DNA from: Pseudonocardiaceae bacterium
GTDB lineage: Bacteria; Actinomycetota; Actinomycetes; Mycobacteriales; Pseudonocardiaceae
Assembly: GCA_009379845.1 (NCBI GenBank)
Contig: WHSZ01000043.1
Span: 1-50,444, forward strand
Reading direction: 5' to 3'
Length of the DNA: 50,444 nt
Part shown: piece after piece, positions 24,753 to 33,000 of the stretch
How the letters are laid out: every line of letters starts with the position of its first letter
How positions within the stretch are numbered: position 1 is the stretch's first letter
Program-made: the position numbers and the translations under genes
Notes under the pieces: generated by a model
The model's input: only the letters and a program-made list of their open reading frames with translations
Database searches by the model: none
Told to the model about the DNA's origin: nothing

Positions 24753-26207
24753 ATGCACTGGGATTGGATATCCGCACCGGAGTACTGGGCAGGCCGACTG
24801 GTACTGGAACGGCTGCTCGCGGCCTGCTACCTACTTGCCTTTCTCGCCGCGCTCCACCAGTTCCGCGCGCTGCTCGGCACCAATGGCCTCACCCCGATCC
24901 CCCGCTTCCTGCGCGGCACCGGCTTTCGCCACTCGCCCAGCGTTTTTCACCTGCACTATTCCGATCGGTTCTTCGCCACGATCGCGGCGATCGGCGCGGT
25001 GCTGGCCGCGATCACCCTGCTCGGGCTCACCGAGCGGCTGCCGATCTGGGGATTCATGGCCGTGTGGACGGTGCTGTGGCTGCTGTACCTGTCGATCGTG
25101 AACGTCGGGCAGGTCTGGTACCGCTTCGGCTGGGAATCGCTGCTCCTGGAAGCCGGGTTCCTGGCGATCTTCCTCGGACCCGCCGACATCGCGCCGCCAC
25201 TGCCGCTGCTGTGGGCCTTCTGCTGGCTGCTGTTCCGCGTCGAGTTTGGCGCCGGGCTGATCAAGATGCGCGGCGATCCGTGCTGGCGGGATCTGACCTG
25301 CCTGTACTACCACCACGAAACCCAGCCGATGCCAGGGCCGTTGAGCTGGTACTTCCACCACCTGCCACGGCCGCTGCACAAGATCGAGGTGCTTGCCAAC
25401 CATTTCGCCCAGCTGATCGTGCCGTTCGCGCTGTTCGCTCCGCAGCCGGTGGCGGACGTCGCCGCGCTGATCATCATCGTGACGCAGCTGTGGTTGATGG
25501 TCAGCGGAAACTTCGCCTGGCTGAACCTGGTCACGATCACACTGGTGTTCGCCACCCTGAGCGACGCCGTGCTCGGGCGTATTCCGCTACTCGAGAGGCC
25601 CGCCGAACTCGCCGAGGCGCCGACCTGGCACGCGGCGGTCATGCTCGCGGTGTGCGCGCTGATCGTGGTGCTCAGCTACTGGCCGGTGCGCAACCTGATC
25701 TCCAAGCAGCAAGCCATGAACCGCAGCTTCAACAAGCTCCACCTCGGCAACACGTATGGCGCTTTCGGCGGCATCACCCGCAACCGCGACGAGCTGGTCA
25801 TCGAAGGAACCGACGAGGACAATCCGGGGCCGAACACCGTCTGGCGGGAATACGAGTTCTACGGCAAACCCGGCGACCCGAGCCGCCGGCCGCGCCAGAT
25901 CGCGCCGTACCACCTCCGGCTCGACTGGCTGATGTGGTTCGCCGGCATCTCGCCCCGGTACGCGGAAGGCTGGCTGCCGCAACTGGTCCACAAGCTACTG
26001 TCCAACGACGATGCCGCGCTAAGGTTGCTGCGGCACAACCCGTTCGCCGCGAATCCGCCGAAGTTCGTGCGCGTGCGACTGTACCGTTACCGGTTCACCA
26101 CCCGCGCCGAGCGGCGGGAATCCGGCGCCTGGTGGGCGCGCAGCTATCGCCGCGAGTACCTGCCGGCGATGTCACGCGAGGAATTCGAACACCGGGTCAG
26201 CCGCTAG
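24753..26207 (+). CDS. lipase maturation factor family protein
   Basis: 484 residues. The N-terminal two thirds has about eight membrane helices with the family segments FGWESLLLEAGFLAIFLGP, FRVEFGAGLIKMRGDPCWRDLTCLYYHHETQPMP and SWYFHHLP. The C-terminal third has NTYGAFGGITRNRDELVIEG, PYHLRLDWLMWFAG and PKFVRVRLYRYRF. These match vertebrate LMF1-like proteins and their actinobacterial homologues. The bacterial function is unknown; a role in folding or export of a lipase is extrapolated. Confidence 0.88.
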   Translation: MHWDWISAPEYWAGRLVLERLLAACYLLAFLAALHQFRALLGTNGLTPIPRFLRGTGFRHSPSVFHLHYSDRFFATIAAIGAVLAAITLLGLTERLPIWGFMAVWTVLWLLYLSIVNVGQVWYRFGWESLLLEAGFLAIFLGPADIAPPLPLLWAFCWLLFRVEFGAGLIKMRGDPCWRDLTCLYYHHETQPMPGPLSWYFHHLPRPLHKIEVLANHFAQLIVPFALFAPQPVADVAALIIIVTQLWLMVSGNFAWLNLVTITLVFATLSDAVLGRIPLLERPAELAEAPTWHAAVMLAVCALIVVLSYWPVRNLISKQQAMNRSFNKLHLGNTYGAFGGITRNRDELVIEGTDEDNPGPNTVWREYEFYGKPGDPSRRPRQIAPYHLRLDWLMWFAGISPRYAEGWLPQLVHKLLSNDDAALRLLRHNPFAANPPKFVRVRLYRYRFTTRAERRESGAWWARSYRREYLPAMSREEFEHRVSR

Positions 26208-26254
26208 CTCGTGAGTCTTTTTGGGTGCTCTAACACCTAAAAAGACTCACGAGC
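26207..26254. terminator. 48-bp palindrome, copy 4 of the gene-end family
   Basis: GCTCGTGAGTCTTTTT pairs with AAAAAGACTCACGAGC, with GGTG/CACC inside and a central CTCTAA. It starts on the last base of the upstream TAG stop. The converging IclR-type gene reads into the right arm: its last codons (ARESF and TAG) are encoded by the palindrome itself. Confidence 0.8.
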
Positions 26255-27019
26255 CCCGAGCTGCTTGCTGATCTCCCGCGCCGCTTCGATGACCACCGGC
26301 AGCAGCTCGGTGCGGATCTCGTCAAGACCGACCGCGCTGGCCGGCACGGACATGCTCAGCGTGGCGATGACCCGGTTGCTCGAATCGCGCACCGGGGCGG
26401 AGAACGACCGCACGCCCTCCTCGAACTCCTGGTCAACCAGGGCCCAACCCTGGTTCCGCACCTCGGCCAGAATGGTGCGCAGGCAGTCGGGTTCGGTGAT
26501 CGTGCGTGCGGTGATCGGCGGAAACGAATCGCGCCGCAGGAACTCGTCGATGTCGTGATCCGGCAGGCTGGCCAGCAACATCCGGCCCATCGACGTGGCG
26601 AACGCGGGCAGCCTGGTACCCGTAGTCAACGGGTGCCGCATGACCTGCCGCGACGAAACCCGGGTGAGGAACACGGCGTCCTCGCCGTCCAGCGCGGCCA
26701 TCGAACACGTGTGCCCGGTGACCTTGGTGACATCCTCCATGAACGGCTGGGCCACCTCGGTGAGGTTCAGCGACGACATGTACGCGTGCCCGAGCGCGAG
26801 CACATGCGGCGTCAAGGAGTAGTACCGGCCCTCGACGCGAAGGTAGCCGAGCTTCTCGAGGGTGAGCACCACGCGCCGCACCGTCGGCCGGCTCAGCCCG
26901 GTCAGCTCGGAAAGATCACCGAGACTCAACCGCGGGCGGCGATCGGCGAAGGCGAGGATCACCGTGAGCCCGCGTTCGAGGGACTGCACATAGTCCTTCT
27001 CGTCCGCCGACTTCACCAC
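26237..27019 (-). CDS. IclR-family regulator (PcaR/PobR-like) of aromatic catabolism
   Basis: 260 residues. The winged helix is DYVQSLERGLTVILAFADRRPRLSLGDLSELTGLSRPTVRRVVLTLEKLGYL. The effector domain includes LGHAYMSSLNLTEVAQPFMEDV and GWALVDQEFEEGVRSFSAPVRD. The YVQSLERGL start and these motifs match PcaR-, PobR- and CatR-type IclR proteins. Tandem GTGs at 27019 and 27016 follow GGTGGAG. It lies directly downstream of catB in the same direction, so it probably controls the phenol/catechol operon in response to phenol or muconate. Confidence 0.85.
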   Translation of the reverse strand: MVKSADEKDYVQSLERGLTVILAFADRRPRLSLGDLSELTGLSRPTVRRVVLTLEKLGYLRVEGRYYSLTPHVLALGHAYMSSLNLTEVAQPFMEDVTKVTGHTCSMAALDGEDAVFLTRVSSRQVMRHPLTTGTRLPAFATSMGRMLLASLPDHDIDEFLRRDSFPPITARTITEPDCLRTILAEVRNQGWALVDQEFEEGVRSFSAPVRDSSNRVIATLSMSVPASAVGLDEIRTELLPVVIEAAREISKQLGARESF

Positions 27020-27068
27020 GAGCTCCACCTCACCTTCGCCGCCGGCCGCACCGCCAGCGTAACCAGCG

Positions 27069-28190
27069 TCAATCTCGAGCGAATCGGGCCAGCTTCGACT
27101 CGTCCAGCCGCACCCCGAGCCCCACGCCGTGCGGCACCCGCAGCGCGCCGTCCGCATACCGCACCGGCTCGGTGACCAGGTCCTCGGCGAGCAGCAGTGG
27201 CCCGAACAGCTCGCAGCCGAACGTCACCCCGGCGATCGCGGCGTACGCGTGCGCGGCGGCCGCGGTGCCGATCGAGCTCTCGATGCTGGACCCACCGTGG
27301 CACGGCAGCCCGGCTGCCTCGGCGACCGCCGCGGCCTTCCGGGTCGCCGAGAGCCCCCCGAGTTTGTGCACCTTCAGCGAGAAGATGTCCGCCGCTTCCG
27401 CCCTGCACAGCGTGAACGCGCCGGGCAGGCCGTCAAGGCTCTCGTCCGCCATGATCGGAATCGCGAGGGCGGCGGCCAACCGTCGCATCGCCTCGACATT
27501 CCAGCCCGGCACCGGCTGCTCGACGAGGTCGACCCCGCCACCTTCCAGTGCCGGCAACCACCGCGCGGACGTGCTCTCGTCCCACGCGGCATTGAGGTCC
27601 ACCCGGACGCTTGCCCGCTCGCCGAGCGCCTTGGCCACCGAGACCACCCGGTTGGCGTCGAGGGACGGTTCGATCGCGCCCATCTTGAGCTTGAAGCTGG
27701 CATGCTGACCGGTCGCGAGCTTCTCCTCGGCTTCGGCGATCACGATGTCCGCGTCCTCCGCGCCGAGCGCCCAGGTGACCGGTATCGACTCCCGGTAGAG
27801 GCCACCAAGCAGCTGATGGACCGGCACCCCGAGCGCCTGGCCGCACGCGTCGAACAGGGCCATCTCCACGGCAGCCTTGGCGAACGAGTTCCGCGCGGCG
27901 ACCCGTTCGAGCCGGTGCATCAGGTAGTCGACCCGGCTCGCGTCCTGGCCGATCAGTTCCGGGGCGAGGTAGGTGTCGATGATGACCTTCATCGTCTCGA
28001 CGCTTTCCCCGCCCCACCACGGGCCGCCGGGCACGGCCGCCTCACCGATTCCCTCGATCCCATCGGCGGTGCGAATCCTGGCTATCAGGAAACTCTGGTG
28101 CTCGATGCTCGTCGATTTGAACCTGTGCGGCCTGCGCAGCGGCAGATCCACCAGCACGGTGCGAACCGATTCGATGGTCAACGACGTCAT
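27069..28190 (-). CDS. catB: muconate cycloisomerase
   Basis: 373 residues of enolase superfamily. ASFKLKMG carries the KxK catalytic lysines, VRVDLNAAWD the first metal Asp, LVEQPV the Glu, and IMADESL the next acidic ligand, with FSLKVHKLGG as the second-half Lys. The N-terminal VDLPLRRPHRFKS and GGPWWGGES resemble catB-type enzymes that convert cis,cis-muconate to muconolactone. Its ATG overlaps the catA stop by one base, so the two are coupled. Confidence 0.88.
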   Translation of the reverse strand: MTSLTIESVRTVLVDLPLRRPHRFKSTSIEHQSFLIARIRTADGIEGIGEAAVPGGPWWGGESVETMKVIIDTYLAPELIGQDASRVDYLMHRLERVAARNSFAKAAVEMALFDACGQALGVPVHQLLGGLYRESIPVTWALGAEDADIVIAEAEEKLATGQHASFKLKMGAIEPSLDANRVVSVAKALGERASVRVDLNAAWDESTSARWLPALEGGGVDLVEQPVPGWNVEAMRRLAAALAIPIMADESLDGLPGAFTLCRAEAADIFSLKVHKLGGLSATRKAAAVAEAAGLPCHGGSSIESSIGTAAAAHAYAAIAGVTFGCELFGPLLLAEDLVTEPVRYADGALRVPHGVGLGVRLDESKLARFARD

Positions 28191-28990
28191 CACACCGGGT
28201 CCAGCCGGAAGTCGTAACCCGCGGCGTAATGCCCGTCCAACCCGTCCTGCCCGTCCTGGCCGTCCTGGCCGTCCTGGCCGTCCAGCCTGTCCAGCCGCAA
28301 GATCAACTCGGGTTTGACCGCACCGGCGACGTCGTCGTCGAGGTAGTTGCCGCCCGCGAAGAACAGCTGGCTGGTCAGCGGGCGTTTGCCCGGCGCCCGA
28401 ACCATCATGTGCAGGTGCGCCGGCCGCCAGTGATGCCAACCGGCCGCGATGATCATCGCACCGGTCGGCCCCTCCTTCGGGATCTCGTACGGCGCCGGCA
28501 GCACCGTGGTGATCTCGAACCGGCCGTGCTCGTCGGTACGCACATTGGCTCGCAGGTTGCCGTCCGGCGGATCCGGGTGGAAGTGCGAGTAGTACCCGTA
28601 CGCGTCCGCCTGCCATATGTCCACAATGGACCCAGGGAGTGGCGTGCCGTCCAGATCGCGCACGGTGCCGGAGAACACCAGCTTCTCCCCGGGCTCGTCC
28701 GGACGCTGCGGCAGCGTGCACGGCGAATCGAGCTGCCGCGCGCCCGGCACGTAGTACGGACCCTCGATGCACCCGGTGCTGCCGGATCGCCGCTGTGACG
28801 CGAGATTCTCCACGGTGTGCTCGAAGAACACGTCAAGGAACAGCGGCCACTCGCCCGCTTCGCCGATGCGGATCAACCAGTCCTTCGCGCTCTGGTACTC
28901 CTCGTAGGTCACCGAATGCTTGACGATCCGCTCATTGACCGCGGCGAAGATATCGCCGAGTACTTCCGCGGTGCGTTGCTGTGTTGTCAT
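28190..28990 (-). CDS. catA: catechol 1,2-dioxygenase (intradiol)
   Basis: 266 residues. The helical N-terminal dimerisation domain leads to GCIEGPYYVPGA. Iron ligands are visible in order: Tyr in DIWQADAYGYYSHF, Tyr in VLPAPYEIP, and two His in WHHWRPAHLHMM. The reaction opens catechol to cis,cis-muconate. The C-terminus is unusual: between LILRLDRL and GHYAAGYDF, where relatives usually have a short loop, there is a run of Asp-Gly-Gln repeats encoded by 9-bp tandem repeats. The gene is coupled to catB and follows the phenol hydroxylase. Confidence 0.9.
   Translation of the reverse strand: MTTQQRTAEVLGDIFAAVNERIVKHSVTYEEYQSAKDWLIRIGEAGEWPLFLDVFFEHTVENLASQRRSGSTGCIEGPYYVPGARQLDSPCTLPQRPDEPGEKLVFSGTVRDLDGTPLPGSIVDIWQADAYGYYSHFHPDPPDGNLRANVRTDEHGRFEITTVLPAPYEIPKEGPTGAMIIAAGWHHWRPAHLHMMVRAPGKRPLTSQLFFAGGNYLDDDVAGAVKPELILRLDRLDGQDGQDGQDGQDGLDGHYAAGYDFRLDPV
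28235..28297. repeat. 9-bp tandem repeat inside catA
   Basis: Seven consecutive 9-mers of the form GTCC(T/A)(G/A)(G/C)CN (plus strand), the four middle ones GTCCTGCCC or GTCCTGGCC. They encode the (D-G-Q) repeats of the dioxygenase. The length is a multiple of three, so copy-number changes would keep the frame. Confidence 0.85.
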
Positions 28991-29002
28991 GGCGTCGATT
29001 CC

Positions 29003-30571
29003 TCACCGCTTGTCGACCAGACCGATGTCGTCCGGGTTGATCAGATCGGGTGCCGTCCACCCGTCCAGGTCGTACTCGGCCATGCACTGCTCCGCGAAGC
29101 CCTTCATGGCATCGGCGGAGCCGGAGTTCTGGGCGGCGAACAGCAATTCGGCGCGCACCCCTTCGTGATTGCCCGAGTAGTTGCGCTCGTAGAGCTCGTG
29201 CCGGCCGCCGAACTCGCTGCCGATCGAATCCCAGATCAACTTCATCAGCTTCACGCGCTCCACCGAGTCGTAACCACCCGAACCACGCACATACTGGTCG
29301 AGGTAAGGACGGATCTCGGGAGACTTGAAATCCGCGGCGTTCGACGGCAGGTAGATCAGCCCGCTGCCGAGATCCTGCATGATGATCTCGCGCACCCTCG
29401 GGTAGCCGACGGTCATGAACCAGCGGTAAGCCAAGCCGTAGTCCAGGTGCGGCAGCACGGCGCCGCCGATCCACTCGTCCGGATTCGCGGCCATCGCGTC
29501 GGAGAGCGCCCAGAACATGTTGCGCCAGCCGATGACCTCGCCCACGCGGGTTTGAATCCCTCGGAAGTCCTTGGTTCCGGTGACCTCCACACCCTTCATC
29601 AGCAGGCCGGCGAGGAAGTCCAGCTTAACCGCGAGCCGGGTAACGCCATGGAAGGTGAACCGGTGCAGGAACCCCGATCCAGGGAAGAACGTGCTCGCCT
29701 TCTCCGGATCACCGAAGATGAACACGTTCTCCCAGGGGATCTTCACCTTGTCCAGGATGAAGATCGTGTCGTTCTCGTCGAATCGGGAAGAAAGCGGGTA
29801 GTCGAACGGGCTGGCCGTGGCATCGGCGACACTCGCATACGAGTTGCGGCAGATCAGCTTCATACCCGGTGCGCCCATCGGCACCGTGCAGACCAGTGCG
29901 AATTCCCGCTTCTTGATCGGCAATCCGTAATGCGCGATGAAGTTGTAATGGGTGATCGCCGAGCCGGTGGCCACCACCTTCGCACCGGACACGATCAAGC
30001 CGTCGTCCCGCTCCTCCTCGACGTGCATGAAGATGTCCCTGACCTCGTCAGGATCGCGGTCGCGGTCCACCGGCGGGTTGATGATCGCGTGGTTCCAGTA
30101 CAGGACTTTCTCCTGCGATTCGGTGTACCAGCGCCGGGTGTTGTCCGCGAACGGCTCATAGAAGTCCGCGTTCGCACCGAGGGTGCCGAGAAAGGCGGCC
30201 TTGTAGTCCGGGCTGCGGCCCATCCAGCCATACGTCATCCGGGCCCACTCGGCGATCGCGTTCCGGTCCGCGAACAGATCCTCGGTGCTGCGCGGGGTAC
30301 GGAAGAACGGGTGCGTGAACCCGACGCTGCCGGTGTCGGTCGGCGCGGTGAGCGTCGCCTTCTTTTCCGGATCGTGCAGCGAATCGTAGAGCCGGGCGGT
30401 CGTCCGCACCGCGTTGCGGAACGCCGGATGCGTTGTGACGTCATCGACCTTGTCGCCGTAGATGAAGATCTCGCGCCCGTCCCGGAGGCTCTCGATGTAT
30501 TCGTCGCCGGTGAACGGCCGGGTCGATCGCTGGTTGTTCTCCGAGGTGGCGTGTTCCTGCTGCGCTGTCAC
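29003..30571 (-). CDS. FADH2-dependent phenol/4-hydroxyphenylacetate-type hydroxylase, large component
   Basis: 522 residues, HpaB/PheA1 family. It has [36 protein letters not shown] at the start, then [28 protein letters not shown] and [11 protein letters not shown] (flavin and substrate region). The acyl-CoA-dehydrogenase-like helical C-terminus ends with [12 protein letters not shown]. With the reductase upstream and catA downstream, ortho-hydroxylation of phenol to catechol is the best reading; a substituted phenol or 4-hydroxyphenylacetate is possible. It is 42 bp downstream of the reductase gene and 12 bp upstream of catA. Confidence 0.85.
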   Translation of the reverse strand: MTAQQEHATSENNQRSTRPFTGDEYIESLRDGREIFIYGDKVDDVTTHPAFRNAVRTTARLYDSLHDPEKKATLTAPTDTGSVGFTHPFFRTPRSTEDLFADRNAIAEWARMTYGWMGRSPDYKAAFLGTLGANADFYEPFADNTRRWYTESQEKVLYWNHAIINPPVDRDRDPDEVRDIFMHVEEERDDGLIVSGAKVVATGSAITHYNFIAHYGLPIKKREFALVCTVPMGAPGMKLICRNSYASVADATASPFDYPLSSRFDENDTIFILDKVKIPWENVFIFGDPEKASTFFPGSGFLHRFTFHGVTRLAVKLDFLAGLLMKGVEVTGTKDFRGIQTRVGEVIGWRNMFWALSDAMAANPDEWIGGAVLPHLDYGLAYRWFMTVGYPRVREIIMQDLGSGLIYLPSNAADFKSPEIRPYLDQYVRGSGGYDSVERVKLMKLIWDSIGSEFGGRHELYERNYSGNHEGVRAELLFAAQNSGSADAMKGFAEQCMAEYDLDGWTAPDLINPDDIGLVDKR

Positions 30572-30613
30572 TTCTGCTCCTCGTCGCTAGTGGGTGCCCG
30601 TGGCGGACGCCGT

Positions 30614-31153
30614 TCAGGAAGCCGGCGTCAACCAGCTGAAATCCAAAGTGGACGGGCAGTCGGCGGATTCCAGCCAGGGAATGGTTTCGAACGCCGTGCC
30701 GAGGCGGCGGAACTTGCCGAGATAGAAAACCAGCGGATCGCCTTGGTAGCACTCGTATTCCTGGATCTCACCGAGGAAGAGCACATGGTCGCCCCCGTCG
30801 TAACTACGCCACGGGGTGCAGGCGAGGTAGGTGAGCGGATCGGGCAGTCGCGGGGCGAGGCCACCGGTACCGGGCACCCAGTCGATCGGCTGGTCGGCCG
30901 GCTTGCCCGCGAAGTGCAGGGCGAGGTCGTCCTGCCGCTCGCGGAGCACGTGCACGGTGAACGGTACGTCCTCGAGGTGCCGGCACGCCTTCGTGCGACG
31001 ATCCAGCGATACCAGCACCAGCGCGGGATCGAGCGATACCGCGGTGAAGGAGTTGACGGTCGCACCGTGTGGCTCTCCCTCGGCCATACACGTGATCACC
31101 GTGACACCAGTGGTGAAGTGACCGAGGCAGTTCCTTAGCGTCCGTGTTTCCAT
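30614..31153 (-). CDS. flavin reductase component of the phenol hydroxylase
   Basis: 179 residues, flavin_reductase-like fold: LRNCLGHFTTGVTVITCMAEGEPHGATVNSFTAVSLDPALVLVSLDRR is the N-terminal FMN/FAD-binding half. It reduces flavin with NAD(P)H and passes it to the hydroxylase. First gene of the operon; the divergent catC starts 111 bp away. Confidence 0.88.
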   Translation of the reverse strand: METRTLRNCLGHFTTGVTVITCMAEGEPHGATVNSFTAVSLDPALVLVSLDRRTKACRHLEDVPFTVHVLRERQDDLALHFAGKPADQPIDWVPGTGGLAPRLPDPLTYLACTPWRSYDGGDHVLFLGEIQEYECYQGDPLVFYLGKFRRLGTAFETIPWLESADCPSTLDFSWLTPAS

Positions 31154-31166
31154 CCGTACGTCCTTG

Positions 31167-31179
31167 TACGCATTGCGTA
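31167..31179. promoter_or_regulatory. TACGC-ATT-GCGTA inverted repeat in the phenol operon / catC divergent promoter
   Basis: A perfect 5-3-5 inverted repeat lies 14 bp upstream of the reductase start and 86 bp from the catC start. It is a candidate site for the IclR-type regulator at 26.2 kb, controlling both sides. Confidence 0.4.
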
Positions 31180-31264
31180 TGATTTGGCCGCTATCCGGTC
31201 ATTTGTTACTGTGGGCCGAACCACACCGGATGTCAACCCTCGGCGGCGAAGCGAGTGCGAGACG

Positions 31265-31552
31265 ATGCTGTTTCACGTGCGGATGCGGGTGAATATCCCG
31301 CATGACCTCGACGCCGACGTCGTGGCGAAGCTCAAGAGCGCGGAACGGGAGCGGGCGCAACAGTTGCAGCGCGACGGAACCTGGCGCCACCTGTGGCGAA
31401 TCGTCGGGCAGTACGCGAACATCAGCGTGTTCGACGTGGCCTCGGCCGATCAGCTACACGAGATCCTCGCCGGCCTGCCGCTGTTCCCCTACCTGGACAT
31501 CGCGGTGACCCCGCTGACCCGGCATCCCTCGGCCATCAGCGACGAGACGTGA
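31265..31552 (+). CDS. catC: muconolactone delta-isomerase
   Basis: 95 residues, the usual size of the decameric enzyme. MLFHVRMRVNIPHD, then ERERAQQLQRDGTWRHLWRIVGQYANISVFDV and LPLFPYLDIAVTPLTRHPSA are the family's diagnostic segments. It converts muconolactone to 3-oxoadipate enol-lactone, the step after catB. It is divergently transcribed from the rest of the pathway, whereas catBAC or catABC is the common order. Confidence 0.92.
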   Translation: MLFHVRMRVNIPHDLDADVVAKLKSAERERAQQLQRDGTWRHLWRIVGQYANISVFDVASADQLHEILAGLPLFPYLDIAVTPLTRHPSAISDET

Positions 31553-31559
31553 GGACGCC

Positions 31560-32927
31560 TCATTCCGTGCGGGGCGCCTTGTCCGGCACCGACTCGTGCT
31601 CCGCGCCGCGGGCCGGCCAGCGCAGCGCGAAGGTCACCACCAGCAGGCCCACCCCGAGCGCGACGGTCGCCGCGATGAACCCACCGGCGAATCCGGCCGC
31701 CACCACGATCGGTGCCACGATGGCCATCGCGATCTCCACCGGTGCGAATCCGACGTAGGCGAGCCCGAATTCCTCCATCGTGCCGCTGCGCAGCTTCGGG
31801 TCGACGATCCGCAACAGCGCCAGCCCGGTGGAGATGGACGCGGTGGACCAGCCCCAGGTGAACAGCCCGCGCTCCAACCAGTTCCGGGTGAACATCCGCG
31901 GCGTGAGCATCCGGAACACCAGCACGCACAGCGCCAGACCGAAGACGAACAGCAGGATCAACGGGACCGCGTAGTCCACCACGATGCTCGGCACGATCGC
32001 CGCGATACCCACCGCGACAAGCAGATCGGTGGCCGAACCGGAAATGCTCTTGATCGTCGTGCCGTCGACGTAGTGCCAGGCCGGCGTGCGGTTCAGCACC
32101 AGCCGCATGGCCAGGCCGCACAGGAACGCGGCGGCGAAGACCGGAACGGACACCTCGGGCAGCAGCCGCTCGACACCGGCGCTTGCCAGGTAACCGGCGA
32201 AGGTCACCAGCACGACCAGCGCCACCTGCAACGCAAGCGGTTCGAGGGAGTTCGCGGATACCGTGGCGTGCCCGACCGGTTCCCGCCGCTCGGCATCCGG
32301 CACCAGACCGGTGCGCAGCTCCGCCGGCAACGCCGTGGACGCGACGACCTCTTCGGCCCGGCCGGTCTTGACTCCCCACTTCGCCATCACCAGCCCGCCG
32401 ATGATGGCCACCACGACCCCGACGGTCGCCGAAGTGAACCCGAGCGAGGCGGCCGCCGGCCAGCCGGCGTCGGACAGCGTGGTGCCAACCGCCGCCGCGG
32501 TACCGAACCCGCCGGCCCAACCGGCCGCGAGTAGCAGGCCGAACCCGCCGGGCAAATCGAAGAACAGGCCAAGTACCGCTACGGAGAACAGCACGCCAAG
32601 CCCCCACTGGAGCACGTAGCTGGACACCGAGTAGGACCACATCACCCGGGCGCGGCGCAGCCGGCCACGGGTGAATGACCCGCTGAGCGGGAGTGAACCG
32701 AAGACCACCGCAGTCAAGATCGTCGCGTACGTCTCGAGTTCCTCGGACAGCGGCAGCAGTCCCGCGCCATGCGGGCCGAGCGCCAGGCCGAGCACCCCGG
32801 CGATGATGCTGGCCGGCAGCAGCAACCGTTGCACGATCCCGATCGTGGCCCGCACCAGCTTGCCGATCAGCAGCAGTGCGCAGATGCAGCCGGCGTCGAC
32901 GAACACGCTCCAAGCGGTGAACTCCAT
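31560..32927 (-). CDS. GltS-type sodium/glutamate symporter family protein
   Basis: 455 residues, about twelve membrane helices. The repeats contain the family's glycine-rich turn: AAGWAGGFGTAAAVGTTLSDAGW in the first half and a TTIKSISGSATDLLVAVGIAAI segment in the second. GGAGGTGCC precedes the ATG at 32927. Glutamate is the classical substrate of GltS; here another carboxylate is possible because the next gene upstream is a 2-hydroxyacid-type oxidase. The two could form an uptake-oxidation pair. Confidence 0.82.
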   Translation of the reverse strand: MEFTAWSVFVDAGCICALLLIGKLVRATIGIVQRLLLPASIIAGVLGLALGPHGAGLLPLSEELETYATILTAVVFGSLPLSGSFTRGRLRRARVMWSYSVSSYVLQWGLGVLFSVAVLGLFFDLPGGFGLLLAAGWAGGFGTAAAVGTTLSDAGWPAAASLGFTSATVGVVVAIIGGLVMAKWGVKTGRAEEVVASTALPAELRTGLVPDAERREPVGHATVSANSLEPLALQVALVVLVTFAGYLASAGVERLLPEVSVPVFAAAFLCGLAMRLVLNRTPAWHYVDGTTIKSISGSATDLLVAVGIAAIVPSIVVDYAVPLILLFVFGLALCVLVFRMLTPRMFTRNWLERGLFTWGWSTASISTGLALLRIVDPKLRSGTMEEFGLAYVGFAPVEIAMAIVAPIVVAAGFAGGFIAATVALGVGLLVVTFALRWPARGAEHESVPDKAPRTE

Positions 32928-33000
32928 GGCACCTCCTACACCGGAAACGCTCGCACACCGCCCGCTGGGACGGGCCCGCCCGCTCCTCCCGCGGGGGAGA

